Source of the DNA: Nocardia sp. CC227C
GTDB taxonomy: Bacteria; Actinomycetota; Actinomycetes; Mycobacteriales; Mycobacteriaceae
Assembly (NCBI RefSeq): GCF_030767025.1
Contig: NZ_JASITE010000002.1
Coordinates: 606,363 to 670,362 of the forward strand
DNA: 64,000 nucleotides
Direction of reading: 5' to 3'
Shown here: positions 1-7,238 of the stretch, one piece after another
Position numbering within the stretch: the first letter of the stretch is position 1
Layout of the letters: each line of letters opens with the position of its first letter
The notes under the pieces: generated by a model
Database searches by the model: none
Told to the model about the DNA's origin: nothing
What the model saw: the letters and a program-made list of their open reading frames with translations, nothing else
Translations under genes and position numbers: made by a program

Positions 1-280
1 TCGCGGTGGCGACGGTGTACGGAATGCGCATGATGCCGCCCACCAGCGTGGGGACCGCACCGAGGAAGAACTTGCCGGCGGTGTCGATGCCGAACTGCTC
101 GGTCGGCATGAACAGCACCATGACCGACCAGATCGACCACACCGAGAACCCGATGTGCTCGGCGAAGACCGACCAGATCAGATTGCGCTTGGCGATGTCC
201 TTGCCGCCCGCCTCCCAAGCGGCGACGTCCTCGGCATCCCAGTGCTCGATGTCGTGATTGCGCGTCAACGTGCGGAACAA
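1..280 (-). CDS. NarK/NNP-family nitrate-nitrite transporter, N-terminal part (runs off the window)
   Basis: The reverse strand encodes the first 93 residues of a major facilitator protein of the nitrate/nitrite porter type; the rest lies beyond the left edge. The start is a TTG at 280-278, chosen because a perfect AGGAGG ribosome site sits four bases upstream (290-285). After a soluble N-terminus with HWDAEDVAAWE comes the first membrane segment containing FAEHIGFSVWSIWSVM, then a second beginning near GAVPTLVGGIMRIPYT. Both match the corresponding blocks of the intact paralogue at 2725-4206 (SEHLGFNVWVIW and GAALRVPYT). Family knowledge: these proteins import nitrate or exchange it for nitrite at the cytoplasmic membrane. 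A GlnR-like site lies about 130-165 bases upstream, so nitrogen control is likely. Which ion is moved cannot be told from this fragment. Confidence 0.85.
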   Translation of the reverse strand, partial: MFRTLTRNHDIEHWDAEDVAAWEAGGKDIAKRNLIWSVFAEHIGFSVWSIWSVMVLFMPTEQFGIDTAGKFFLGAVPTLVGGIMRIPYTVATA

Positions 281-349
281 GGGGCCTCCTGAAATCTGGA
301 TAGGCCCCAAGGTAGGAAACCGGTATTGCGCGAATGCTGCGCCAAATGA

Positions 350-382
350 CCGGAGAATCAACGGTTGCTCACGATTCTCCGG
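350..382. repeat. 10-bp inverted repeat upstream of the first narK-like gene
   Basis: CCGGAGAATC (350-359) and GATTCTCCGG (373-382) are perfect complements separated by 13 bases. The dyad lies between the GlnR-like box and the narK start, so it could be an operator or a hairpin in the narK leader. It is not followed by a T-run. Function is inferred only from position. Confidence 0.5.
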
Positions 383-407
383 ATTCGGCCGTGAGAACTA
401 CCGCTAT

Positions 408-444
408 GTTTCGCCCATGTGACACAACGGTTTCCGCGTGTCAC
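408..444 (-). promoter_or_regulatory. GlnR-box-like tandem site upstream of narK-like gene
   Basis: Read on the reverse strand this stretch gives GTGAC-N5-GAAAC-N6-GTCAC-N6-GAAAC. The published actinobacterial GlnR consensus alternates gTnAC and GaAAC elements at 6-base spacing, so three of the four elements are in register and one spacer is a base short. The same stretch contains a perfect dyad, TGTGACAC (418-425) and GTGTCACA (438-445). Its position 130-165 bases before a nitrate-type transporter fits GlnR activation under nitrogen limitation. Confidence 0.55.
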
Positions 445-536
445 AGAACACGGAAATCCCGAATGGCCGACCGTGAGGTGAGATGGCCGTCACCAGCATC
501 TCCGATACCTCACGAGTCGGCAACTCGAGCGGTGAA

Positions 537-1799
537 TCAATTCCAGCTGTCTTCGAGCATGCGCGGCTTGCAGGCGTGCCACGCACCGGCCAGCATGGCG
601 AACACCGCGACCGACAGCATGGCGAACGGAATCTTCCAGCCCCCGGTCGCCGAATGCAGCAGGCCGAAGACCACCGGGCCGACACATGCCACGGTGTAGC
701 CGACACCCTGGGTGAACCCCGACAGCGAGGCCGAACCGGCGGACGTGCGGGTGCGCATATTGATCAGGGTCAGCGCCATCGGGAAGGTCGACGGCCCCAG
801 GCCGAGCAGCAGCACCCACACCAGCGTCGCGGTCATGGGCGCGATCAGCAGACCGGCGAAACCGACGAAGTAGCACAGCGCGCAGACGACGGCGACCGGG
901 AAGGGATTCGCCACCCGGCCCACCACCAGCGGCGCGCCCAGCGCCGCCACCAGGCCGATGAGCGCGAAGACGCCCACCATGCTGCCGCCGTAGGCCAGGC
1001 TCGCCCCGGCGTCGTGCAGGATCGTCGGCAGCCAGGTGAACACCGAATAGGTGATCAGCGAGGTCATGCCGAACATGAAGGCCATCCCCCAGGCCACCGG
1101 CGAGCGCCACACCTTGCCATCGGGTTGCGCCGTGGTCGGCAGGGCGGTGACATCGGCCTTGGCGTGACCGCGCCGGTCACGCAGCACTCCCAGCCAGGGC
1201 AGCGCGGCGGCGAATCCGAGCAGCGCCCACAGGCCCAGCGAGATCCGCCAGCCGTGCGCCTCGGCCACCGGGACCGCGACCAGCGCCGGAATCACCGTGC
1301 CCAGCTGCACCATGACGATGTAGACCGAGGACAGCAGCGCCAGCCGATCCGGGAAGTAGCGCTTGACCAGCGGCGGAATCACCACATTGCCGATGCCCAT
1401 ACCGGTCAGCGCCAGCGCGGAGAAGGCCAGCAGCTCCCAGGTCTGCGGCACCAGCGCGCGGATCGCCGAACCGACGCCGGTCATGAGCATGGCGATGAGC
1501 GCGGTGCTCTCCAGGCCGAAGCGGCGCACCAGGACGGGGGTCAGCAGCCCGGCGACGGCGAACATGGCGGTCGGGATCATGCCGAACACGCCGATGATCG
1601 CCGTCGAGTAGCCGATGTCCTCCCCGATCTGGGTGGCCAGCGGCGTGAAGGCGGTGACGGCGACGCGCAGCGTGAGCGCCGACATGACGATCGCCGCCAG
1701 CACGAGCAAGCGCCCCTCGGTGAGGTGGCGCTTGGCGATGCGGTCGATTGTCGGTCGGTCTCCGACCACGAGGGTCGTCTCATCCAGGGTCGCAGTCAC
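537..1799 (-). CDS. CynX/NimT-family MFS transporter
   Basis: A 420-residue major facilitator protein with about twelve hydrophobic segments, resembling the CynX/NimT/YycB group (cyanate, 2-nitroimidazole and related small anions). The first transmembrane segment follows GRLLVLAAIVMSALTLRVAV, and the MFS loop signature VRRFGLES lies after segment 3. An in-frame reading reaches 1862, but I prefer GTG 1799: a TATGAT -10 hexamer (1811-1806) ends six bases before it, giving a leaderless mRNA, and the longer form would overlap the divergent regulator. The gene is head-to-head with the GntR-type regulator at 1865, the usual arrangement for a transporter and its local regulator. The substrate is not known from sequence. 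No terminator is obvious between it and the narK-like gene. Confidence 0.85.
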   Translation of the reverse strand: MTATLDETTLVVGDRPTIDRIAKRHLTEGRLLVLAAIVMSALTLRVAVTAFTPLATQIGEDIGYSTAIIGVFGMIPTAMFAVAGLLTPVLVRRFGLESTALIAMLMTGVGSAIRALVPQTWELLAFSALALTGMGIGNVVIPPLVKRYFPDRLALLSSVYIVMVQLGTVIPALVAVPVAEAHGWRISLGLWALLGFAAALPWLGVLRDRRGHAKADVTALPTTAQPDGKVWRSPVAWGMAFMFGMTSLITYSVFTWLPTILHDAGASLAYGGSMVGVFALIGLVAALGAPLVVGRVANPFPVAVVCALCYFVGFAGLLIAPMTATLVWVLLLGLGPSTFPMALTLINMRTRTSAGSASLSGFTQGVGYTVACVGPVVFGLLHSATGGWKIPFAMLSVAVFAMLAGAWHACKPRMLEDSWN

Positions 1800-1864
1800 C
1801 GAGAAATCATAGGATGACCCGATGATGTGATGCAACGAATGTGAGGCACGGTACGCTGTCATGC
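1800..1864. promoter_or_regulatory. Divergent leaderless promoters of the MFS gene and the GntR gene
   Basis: On the reverse strand TATGAT (1811-1806) lies six bases before GTG 1799. On the forward strand TACGCT (1852-1857) lies seven bases before GTG 1865. Both spacings put the transcription start at the start codon. The roughly 40 bases between the two -10 elements would carry both -35 regions and the regulator's operator, although I see no clean FadR-type dyad there. Confidence 0.55.
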
Positions 1865-2536
1865 GTGCAACCAGTCCGGCGCACGAGCCTCATCGCCCAG
1901 GTGACCGAGCAGCTTCGTGCCGAAATCCGTTCCGGCCGTTGGCCCGTCGGCTCCCGCATCCCCACAGAACCGGAGCTCACCGAGCTCACCGGAACCGGCC
2001 GCAATACCGTGCGCGAGGCCGTCCAGGCGCTCGTGCACGCGGGCATGCTGGAGCGCCGCCAAGGCTCCGGGACCTATGTCATCTCCACCTCGAACCTCGG
2101 CGCGACGCTGAACCAGTACTTCGCCGACGCCCAGGAACGCGACATCCTCGAGCTGCGCCGCGCCCTGGACACCACCGCGGCCGCCCTGGCCGCCAAACGC
2201 CGCGACGAGGCCGATATCGCCGACCTGCGGCGGCTGCTGGAAGAACGGCGACTCTCCTGGGACGACGACAATCCCGTCGCCATCGAGGCCGACCTACAGC
2301 TGCACCGCGCCATCGTCGCGGCCAGCCACAATGCCGTATACCTGGAGTTCTACGATTCCCTGCTCCCGGTCATCGAAGCCGGAATCCGCTCCCGGACAGC
2401 GAAATCCGGCGGCTCCTTCGAGGCCGAACACGTCGAACTGGTGGAGGCCGTGATCGCGGGCGATCCCGAACGCGCCGCCGCCGCCGCGGACTGCTTCCTG
2501 TCGACCCTGCTCGCGGAGTATCCGGACGTCAGGTAA
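1865..2536 (+). CDS. FadR-subfamily GntR transcriptional regulator
   Basis: A 223-residue regulator with an N-terminal GntR winged helix (about residues 1-70; SRIPTEPELTELTGTGRNTVREA followed by the RRQGSGTYV wing) and a C-terminal all-helical FCD ligand domain. The FCD domain keeps an ELRRALD segment, the D-x3-H pattern in DLQLHRAI, and a later histidine in EAEHVELVEA. FCD domains usually bind an organic acid through a metal held by Asp and His residues. GTG 1865 is chosen over GTG 1841 because TACGCT ends seven bases upstream, as in leaderless genes. Being divergent from a CynX/NimT transporter, it most likely represses or activates that transporter. The effector is unknown. Confidence 0.88.
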   Translation: MQPVRRTSLIAQVTEQLRAEIRSGRWPVGSRIPTEPELTELTGTGRNTVREAVQALVHAGMLERRQGSGTYVISTSNLGATLNQYFADAQERDILELRRALDTTAAALAAKRRDEADIADLRRLLEERRLSWDDDNPVAIEADLQLHRAIVAASHNAVYLEFYDSLLPVIEAGIRSRTAKSGGSFEAEHVELVEAVIAGDPERAAAAADCFLSTLLAEYPDVR

Positions 2537-2588
2537 CCGACAGGTCACCACCGCGATGTGCGAGAAGTGAGCCGGAATTACTCCGGTT

Positions 2589-2614
2589 GTCACCGAAAGC
2601 GACGTCGTTGTAAC
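2589..2614 (+). promoter_or_regulatory. Weak GlnR-like AC-spaced motif upstream of the second narK gene
   Basis: GTCAC at 2589-2593, AC at 2602-2603 and GTAAC at 2610-2614 give AC-N8-AC-N9-AC, loosely like mycobacterial GlnR sites (AC-N9-AC). The site is about 110-135 bases before the start codon of the transporter at 2725. The match is much poorer than the site at 408-444 and could be chance. Confidence 0.25.
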
Positions 2615-2724
2615 GGGTGATTCGTACGGTGGATGCGACCGCGAGGAACCGTTCCGGGCCGATTTTCTCACCGGCACCCGGAGTTCCCGATGAGGGCTGG
2701 TCACATCTCGAGAGGAATGCGTCC

Positions 2725-4206
2725 ATGACATCCACAGCCGCGCCCGAAACGCCGGAAACGAACACTTTCCAGTATCAGAAGCGAGGCCGTTGGCTCGATC
2801 ACTGGGAGCCGGACAACGAGGAATTCTGGGAGAACGGCGGAAAACGGACCGCCTGGAAGAATTTGACCTTCTCGGTGTTGTCCGAACATCTCGGATTCAA
2901 CGTCTGGGTGATCTGGACAATCGTCGTCACCAATATGGGTAACGCGGGCTTCGCATTCATGCAGGGCCTCGGTGACAAGAACCCGCAGGCCGTATCCAAC
3001 GCCCTGCTGCTCACCTCCGCGCCCGTGCTGATCGGCGCGGCGCTGCGCGTGCCCTACACCTTCGCGATTCCCAAGTTCGGCGGGCGGGCCTTCACCGCGT
3101 TCAGCGCGGGCATGCTGCTGATCCCCACCCTGGGCCTGGCCTTCTTCATCAACCGGCCCGACACCCCCATGGCGGTCTTCCTGATCCTGGCCGCGCTGGC
3201 CGGTTTCGGTGGCGGCAACTTCTCCTCGTCGATGGCGAACATCTCCTTCTTCTTCCCCGAAGGCAAGAAGGGCACCGCGCTCGGCATCAACGCCGCGGGC
3301 GGCAACCTCGGCGTCGCCGTGACACAGCTCGCGCTGCCGCTGCTCATCGCCCTCGGCACCACCATCCTGGCCAAGGACCCGGCCGGATACCGCCTCGGAC
3401 TCACCCTGGCCGCACTGTTCTGGGTGCCGTTCATCGCCTTGGCCGTGTTCTCCGCGCTGCGCTACATGGACAGCATCACCGCCGCCAAGCCGGACGGGCA
3501 GTCCTACAAGCTGGCCATGACCAACAAGCAGACCTGGGTGATGGCGTTCCTCTACATCGGCACCTTCGGTTCCTTCATCGGCTTCTCGTTCGCCTTCCCC
3601 ACCCTGATCAAGGCCAACTTCCCCGAACTGAAGGATGTCGGCCTCCTGGTCGCGCTGGGCAACCTCGCCTTCCTGGGCGCACTGGTCGGCTCGTTCACGC
3701 GGCCGTTCGGCGGCTGGCTCTCCGACCGCATCGGTGGCGGCGCCAAGATCACCCTGTGGGTGTTCGTCAGCATGGCGGTGGGCATCGCCTGCATCATGGC
3801 GTCGCTGGAACTGCACAGCTTCCCGCTGTACCTGCTGTCCTTCCTGGCGCTGTTCGTGCTGACCGGCATCGGCAACGGCTCCACCTACCGGATGATCCCG
3901 ATGATCTTCAGCGCCGAGACCAAGAAACGCGCCGAGGAACTCGGCATGAGCGTCGAGGAGATGACCGCTTCGGCCAAACGACAGGCCGGAGCCGCGATCG
4001 GCGTGATCGGCGCGGTGGGCGCGTTCGGCGGCTTCCTGCTCCAGCAGGCGCTGCGCCTGGCGAATACCAACTTCGGCAGCATGGCGCCCGCCTTCTGGGG
4101 TTACGCGGCGGCCTTCCTGGTGATGGCCGGTGTCACCTGGTGGTACTACCTGCGCACCTCGTTCGCGGTCCAGCAGGCTCCCTCCCTGGCCTACGCGAGC
4201 GTGTGA
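2725..4206 (+). CDS. narK: NarK/NNP-family nitrate-nitrite transporter
   Basis: A 493-residue major facilitator protein with about twelve membrane segments, close to the usual NarK length. It has the nitrate/nitrite porter glycine-rich signatures: one in segment 5 (AALAGFGGGNFSSSMANIS, then FFFPEGKKGTALGINAAGGNLGV) and a second in segment 11 (SAKRQAGAAIGVIGAVGAFGG). The conserved substrate-site arginine is probably the one in ALRVPYT. ATG 2725 has an AGAGGA ribosome site eight bases upstream; an in-frame GTG at 2617 lacks such support. It is a paralogue of the partial gene at 1-280. A strong hairpin at 4314-4345 ends the unit. Nitrate uptake or nitrite export is expected; direction and energy coupling cannot be read from the sequence. 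Confidence 0.9.
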   Translation: MTSTAAPETPETNTFQYQKRGRWLDHWEPDNEEFWENGGKRTAWKNLTFSVLSEHLGFNVWVIWTIVVTNMGNAGFAFMQGLGDKNPQAVSNALLLTSAPVLIGAALRVPYTFAIPKFGGRAFTAFSAGMLLIPTLGLAFFINRPDTPMAVFLILAALAGFGGGNFSSSMANISFFFPEGKKGTALGINAAGGNLGVAVTQLALPLLIALGTTILAKDPAGYRLGLTLAALFWVPFIALAVFSALRYMDSITAAKPDGQSYKLAMTNKQTWVMAFLYIGTFGSFIGFSFAFPTLIKANFPELKDVGLLVALGNLAFLGALVGSFTRPFGGWLSDRIGGGAKITLWVFVSMAVGIACIMASLELHSFPLYLLSFLALFVLTGIGNGSTYRMIPMIFSAETKKRAEELGMSVEEMTASAKRQAGAAIGVIGAVGAFGGFLLQQALRLANTNFGSMAPAFWGYAAAFLVMAGVTWWYYLRTSFAVQQAPSLAYASV

Positions 4207-4221
4207 TCGCCAGCCCCGACG

Positions 4222-4248
4222 TGTGATACGAAGTGCGTCCGTATCACA
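4222..4248. repeat. 9-bp inverted repeat after narK
   Basis: TGTGATACG (4222-4230) and CGTATCACA (4240-4248) are perfect complements with a 9-base loop, 16 bases after the narK stop. It could be a first weak terminator stem or a binding site. The TGATAC half resembles the dyad found before the hydrolase (13540) and thiolase (54998) genes, but its spacing differs. Confidence 0.45.
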
Positions 4249-4545
4249 TATCCGGGCGCGGCGGCGGCCGTCGCCTCCCCCTCGTTGGCCGCCCCGCCCC
4301 GTGATTCGGCAATGCCCGTCCCGTCGAACCCTCGACGGGGCGGGCGTTGCGGCGTGACCTCGGCGCTCAGCTCGGCGGAGGCGTTCGAGCGGCCCGCCAC
4401 CATCAGCGGTCCGACCCTCACCGTGTGCTGCGCGGCGGCGCTGATCGTCGGTATCGCCACCACCACACGGGCCGGGGCGCTCACGCCGAACACGTGGTGG
4501 CGCAAGATAATCGGTGAATGCTGGGACCAGGCGCACGCCCTGTGG
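4249..4545. other. Intergenic region between convergent genes; no gene seen
   Basis: Apart from the terminator hairpin at 4314-4345 I see no supported coding sequence here. Short readings on both strands lack ribosome sites, and those of useful length run across the terminator stem. Confidence 0.6.
4314..4345. terminator. Bidirectional-type terminator hairpin
   Basis: A 13-base stem (4314-4326 with 4333-4345, one G-T pair) closes over a six-base loop. It has no U-tract, as is common in high-GC actinobacteria. It lies between narK (forward) and the convergent reverse gene ending at 4546. Confidence 0.75.
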
Positions 4546-5403
4546 TCAGAGCAGCAGTCGGATCATGTCGGCGGTGTGGTTCAGGCCCGGGAAGGCTTCC
4601 GGGGTGGAGCGCGGGTGCAGGGCGTGCACCGCGAGGCGGAACATGACCGCGCGGACCAGCATCTGCGGCCATTCGGGCAGGCTCGACCACCGCTCCAGCA
4701 GACCGTCGTCCGCACCGCCCCAGGACAGCGCGTCCACCACGATCACGGCGGCGGCCCAGGACGGCGGCCGCCAGTAGGGGGTGATGTCGGTCAGCCCCGG
4801 AGCGAACGAACCGGAGAACAGCACGGTGCCGAACAGGTCGCCGTGCACCAGCTGCGGGGCCGCGGTCACCGGCTTGCGGAGGGTGGCCAGCTGGCCGATC
4901 AGCTCCAGGCTGCGCTCCCCGTCCGGGGAGGTGGCGGGCAGCATGCCGCCGATCTTCAGGCTGCGCAGCGGCACCGCCTCCCAGGCGGCGCGGTCGGCGG
5001 CCACGAAGACGTCCACGTCCACCCAGGGCGCGATCGGCGGCTGCGCCAGGAAACGCGGACGCTCCAACTGCGCGGTCGCCTGGTGTAGTCGCAGCGAGAC
5101 CGACACCACCTCGTCGTGGCGCGGTTCGGGCACCCCGTCCAGGAAGGTGTCCGCGCGCCATCCGGAGACGACATAGCGGCCGTCGGTGGCGCGCACCGGC
5201 CGTGCCAGGCGCAACCCGTCCACCCGCAGCCCCTCCCGCACCTTCGCGCTCCAGGCCGCCCGGGCGTGATCGGTCACCGGGCTGAGCACCACATCCGCGC
5301 AGCGCCAGCCGCCGTCCCAGGTCCCCAGCGGAACCGGCACCACCTCGCGCAGCCCGAAGGTGGCGCGAACATGCTCGGGAGGTTCCACAGCAGTCATGGT
5401 CAC
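4546..5403 (-). CDS. TIGR02569-family protein (Rv3205c-like), unknown function
   Basis: A 285-residue actinobacterial protein that I recognise as the TIGR02569 / Rv3205c type from its N-terminal FGLREVVPVPLGTWDGGWRC block and from LVHGDLFGTVLF in the C-terminal half. The HGDL block resembles the HGDx4N loop of aminoglycoside-phosphotransferase/choline-kinase folds, but the asparagine of the kinase motif is absent and no DxD follows clearly, so kinase activity is doubtful. GTG 5403 is placed by a TACGGT hexamer six bases upstream; ATG 5397 two codons later is the alternative. It neighbours moeZ as in mycobacteria. No role is established; I make no functional claim beyond the family. Confidence 0.8.
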   Translation of the reverse strand: MTMTAVEPPEHVRATFGLREVVPVPLGTWDGGWRCADVVLSPVTDHARAAWSAKVREGLRVDGLRLARPVRATDGRYVVSGWRADTFLDGVPEPRHDEVVSVSLRLHQATAQLERPRFLAQPPIAPWVDVDVFVAADRAAWEAVPLRSLKIGGMLPATSPDGERSLELIGQLATLRKPVTAAPQLVHGDLFGTVLFSGSFAPGLTDITPYWRPPSWAAAVIVVDALSWGGADDGLLERWSSLPEWPQMLVRAVMFRLAVHALHPRSTPEAFPGLNHTADMIRLLL

Positions 5404-5409
5404 GCGCGT

Positions 5410-5415
5410 ACCGTA
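5410..5415 (-). promoter_or_regulatory. -10 hexamer for leaderless start at 5403
   Basis: TACGGT on the reverse strand ends six bases before GTG 5403, matching the TANNNT -10 rule and the spacing of leaderless mRNAs. Confidence 0.45.
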
Positions 5416-5572
5416 CCCGCGCAACGGAACCGAAAAACGGAGCCACACCGGACACACCGCCCGGTCGGAACCTGCACGCAATCGCACTGTGACCGCAATG
5501 TCCGGCAGCGCGCGGTCAGCGCCCGATACCGGCCCCGATAGCGCCGAACCGCTCCAGACCGCACGATGGAGG

Positions 5573-5850
5573 GTGCCCACGAACGGCCACGACCTCGGCC
5601 CGGACGGTGACACCCTGGTCTGGTACGCCGCGTACGGGTCGAATCTGCTGACCGCGCGGTTTCGCTACTACCGCGAGGGCGGGACGCCGGACGGCACCAC
5701 CCGGGTGTACTCCGGTTTCCGGAACCGGCGGCCGCCGGTGCGCACCGTGCCGATGACGCTGCCCGGGTGCGTCTGCTTCAGCGCTGAGTCGCGGGTGTGG
5801 GGCGGCGGGATGGCGTTCTACGCACCCGAGCGGTGTGAAGATCCGCCATC
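5573..5850 (+). pseudogene. Truncated histone-deacetylase-like / AIG2-fold hypothetical protein
   Basis: From GTG 5573 the frame encodes about 90 residues that look like the start of an actinobacterial family annotated as histone-deacetylase-like, with a gamma-glutamylcyclotransferase-type opening: WYAAYGSN near residue 17, then a YSGFRNRRPP block, LPGCVCF and SRVWGGGMAFY. Full-length members are about 200 residues. After roughly 5850 the family pattern is lost and the open frame continues only as the antisense of moeZ (which ends at 5947). The 3' half therefore appears deleted. GGAGG directly abuts the GTG, so even the start is poor. This is most likely a decaying gene left beside moeZ. Confidence 0.6.
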
Positions 5851-5946
5851 GACCTCAGGGCTCTCCCGCTCACCGAGCGATCGTGCGCGCCCGGCCCGGG
5901 TGATCGGCCGCAGGGCGTGCGGGATCGGCGGGCCGGGCGGGCGGGG

Positions 5947-7131
5947 TCAGTACACCGGCAGGGAGGTGTCGACCTGGTTGGCCCAGGCGACGATGCCGCC
6001 CTGGAGGTGGGTGGCGTCGGAGAAGCCCGCGTTCTTCAGGGCGGCGAGGGCCTCGGCGGAGCGGATGCCGGTCTTGCAGTACAGGGTGATGGGGGTGTTC
6101 TGCGGGAGTTCGGCGAGGGCCTCGCCGGAGAGGATGCGGTCCTTGGGGATGAGGGTCGCGCCCTCGATGTGGACGATGTCCCATTCCACCGGCTCGCGCA
6201 CGTCGACGACGGCGACGGGCTTGCCCGCGTCCAGCATGTCCTTGAGCTCGCGCGCGGTGACGGTGGAACCGATGGCCGCCGCCTGGCCCTCCTCCGACAC
6301 CACGCCGCAGAAGGCGTCGTAGTCGATGAGCTCGGTGATCGGCTGGCGGTCCGGGTCGCGGCGCAGCTTGATGGTGCGGTAGGTCATGTCCAGTGCGTCG
6401 TAGACCATGAGCCGGCCCAGCAGCGGGTCACCCATGCCGGTCAGCAGCTTGATGGCCTCGGTGACCATGATCGACCCGATGGAGGCGCACAGCACGCCGA
6501 GCACGCCGCCCTCGGCGCAGGAGGGCACCATGCCCGGCGGCGGGGCCTCGGGGTACAGATCGCGGTAGTTGATGCCGCGCCCGTCCGGGGCGTCCTCCCA
6601 GAAGACCGAGACCTGGCCCTCGAAGCGGTAGATCGAACCCCACACGTACGGCTTCCCGGCCAGTACGGCGGCATCGTTGACCAGGTAGCGGGTGGCGAAG
6701 TTGTCGGTGCCGTCCACGATCAGGTCGTATTCGCCGAACAGGTCCACCGCGTTCTCGGGTTCCAGGCGGATCTTGTGCAGATTCACCGTGATGCCCGAGT
6801 TGATCTCCAGAATGGACTCGCGCGCCGAATCGGCCTTGGACCGGCCGATATCGGACTCGCCGTGGATGATCTGCCGTTGCAGGTTCGAGGCGTCGACCTC
6901 GTCGAACTCCACGATGCCGAGGGTGCCCACACCCGCGGCGGCCAGATACAGCAGGGCCGGGGAGCCGAGCCCACCCGCACCGATCACCAGCACCTTGGCG
7001 TTCTTCAGGCGTTTCTGCCCGTCCACGCCCAGATCCGGGATGATCAAGTGGCGGCTGTAGCGGGCGACCTCGTCCCGGGTCAGCTCCGCGGCCGGCTCGA
7101 CGAGCGGCGGCAGGGACTTGGTGGATGACAC
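5947..7131 (-). CDS. moeZ: Adenylyltransferase/sulfurtransferase MoeZ
   Basis: A 394-residue fusion of an E1-like ThiF/MoeB adenylyltransferase (about residues 15-260) and a C-terminal rhodanese domain (about 285-390). The nucleotide loop is GAGGLGSP and the conserved E1 arginine/glutamine block is NLQRQ; the rhodanese active-site loop is LYCKTGIRSAE, with the persulfide cysteine. Family role: it adenylates and thiolates the C-terminal glycine of small sulfur carriers (MoaD, CysO, ThiS-like) for molybdopterin and cysteine synthesis. GTG 7131 is preferred to an upstream GTG at 7158: CGAGGA lies nine bases before it, and mycobacterial MoeZ begins with the same SLPPLVEP block at this point. A SigH-like promoter lies at 7223-7198, which would link sulfur transfer to thiol stress. 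Confidence 0.95.
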   Translation of the reverse strand: MSSTKSLPPLVEPAAELTRDEVARYSRHLIIPDLGVDGQKRLKNAKVLVIGAGGLGSPALLYLAAAGVGTLGIVEFDEVDASNLQRQIIHGESDIGRSKADSARESILEINSGITVNLHKIRLEPENAVDLFGEYDLIVDGTDNFATRYLVNDAAVLAGKPYVWGSIYRFEGQVSVFWEDAPDGRGINYRDLYPEAPPPGMVPSCAEGGVLGVLCASIGSIMVTEAIKLLTGMGDPLLGRLMVYDALDMTYRTIKLRRDPDRQPITELIDYDAFCGVVSEEGQAAAIGSTVTARELKDMLDAGKPVAVVDVREPVEWDIVHIEGATLIPKDRILSGEALAELPQNTPITLYCKTGIRSAEALAALKNAGFSDATHLQGGIVAWANQVDTSLPVY

Positions 7132-7197
7132 GTCCTGGACTCCTCGAATCGAATTCACCGATCACGCCTGCCGCGACACGGCAGCACACCGTAGTGC

Positions 7198-7223
7198 AAC
7201 ACGGCGGACCGGGGCGTTCTTCC
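7198..7223 (-). promoter_or_regulatory. Candidate SigH/SigR-type promoter for moeZ
   Basis: Reverse strand: GGAAG (7223-7219), 18 bases, then GTT (7200-7198). The SigR/SigH consensus is GGAAT or GGAAC, 18-19 bases, GTT, so only the last -35 base differs. The start would fall near 7190, giving a leader of about 60 bases. Confidence 0.4.
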
Positions 7224-7238
7224 CCAGCCTAGGCGGCA

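Noticed and set aside
4191..4505. A 104-codon reverse-strand frame after narK
   Set aside because: It spans the terminator hairpin, has no ribosome site and no recognisable pattern.
2701..4536. A 611-codon open frame on the reverse strand across narK
   Set aside because: It is antisense to a clear membrane transporter, is Arg/Gly/His/Gln-rich without any domain and reflects the high-GC codon bias of the other strand.
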